Assembly (NCBI RefSeq): GCF_030161255.1
Contig: NZ_BSPX01000002.1
Span: 62,001-126,000 of the forward strand
Reading direction: 5' to 3'
Length of the DNA: 64,000 bases
Source of the DNA: Zoogloea oryzae
GTDB taxonomy: Bacteria > Pseudomonadota > Gammaproteobacteria > Burkholderiales > Rhodocyclaceae
Shown here: one piece after another, positions 63,903-64,000 of the stretch
Layout: each line of letters begins with the position of its first letter
How positions within the stretch are numbered: position 1 is the stretch's first letter
Translations under genes and position numbers: made by a program
Notes under the pieces: generated by a model
What the model was told of the DNA's origin: nothing
What the model saw: the letters and a program-made list of their open reading frames with translations, nothing else
The model's database searches: none

Positions 63903-64000
63903 GCAGAGGGTTTGTTTCGTGGCATGCGGGGTAGCCCCATGCCGGCCAGAATTATCTCGTGACATCAAGGCGTTGAGCATCCCGAAGCGGGCTTCGCCAG

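Overview
The window reads as a chromosomal segment of a betaproteobacterium, most likely of the Rhodocyclales (Azoarcus/Thauera/Zoogloea relatives). The evidence is the high-GC coding style, a class I polyhydroxyalkanoate (PHA) cluster with phasin, system II (ResB/CcsB) cytochrome c maturation, and the gene order mla - murA - his - hinT - tat. This assignment rests on gene content and order, not on a database search. No rRNA, tRNA, CRISPR array, insertion sequence or replication origin was seen.

Layout. 1-3660 is accessory DNA. It holds two prophage-like fragments (1-862), a perfect 22-bp-arm hairpin terminator (885-940), a compact minus-strand cassette of three overlapping genes of unknown function (955-2966), and an AT-rich gap without convincing genes. 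3666-7803 is a PHA operon on the minus strand: phaC, two tandem phaB paralogues and phaR. 7937-14240 carries a small membrane protein, a ZIP metal transporter, pgeF-rluD divergent from bamD, a conserved hypothetical gene, a bifunctional GDP-mannose/phosphomannose enzyme and engB. 14350-18323 holds cytochrome c4 and the ResB/CcsB maturation pair. 18308-25789 holds a DUF455 ferritin-like gene, a phasin, a FixLJ-like two-component pair, ffh, a YpjD-like membrane protein and a CorC-like protein. 25874-29720 is the type IV pilus assembly block pilB-pilC-pilD. 29838-32611 is fmdB - DUF502 - aspS.

32751-39053 is mixed: a TPR response regulator with Glu at the usual phospho-Asp site, a secreted barnase-like RNase with its barstar, a NUDIX hydrolase, a CWC-type cysteine-rich protein, an hsp20 gene with a sigma-32-like promoter, argB, a lipoprotein and dsbB. 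39079-45374 is a nitrogen-assimilation unit. A perfect NtrC-type site and a near-consensus sigma-54 promoter precede a leader of about 215 nt and then nirB-nirD-narK, with a PP2C/Ser-Thr kinase fusion downstream. ychF follows.

46682-63869 is a long minus-strand series (read right to left): mlaFEDACB (outer-membrane lipid transport), a two-gene ABC exporter, a BolA-like gene, murA, a BCS1-like AAA+ ATPase, hisG-hisD, then hisC in the opposite orientation, then hisB-H-A-F-I-E, hinT and tatA/tatB/tatC. hisC has its own bidirectional terminator. A second intrinsic terminator lies between tatA and tatB.

The most promising candidate for an undescribed system is the three-gene cassette at 955-2966 beside the phage remnants. 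The best-supported regulatory find is the NtrC/sigma-54 control region ahead of nirB.
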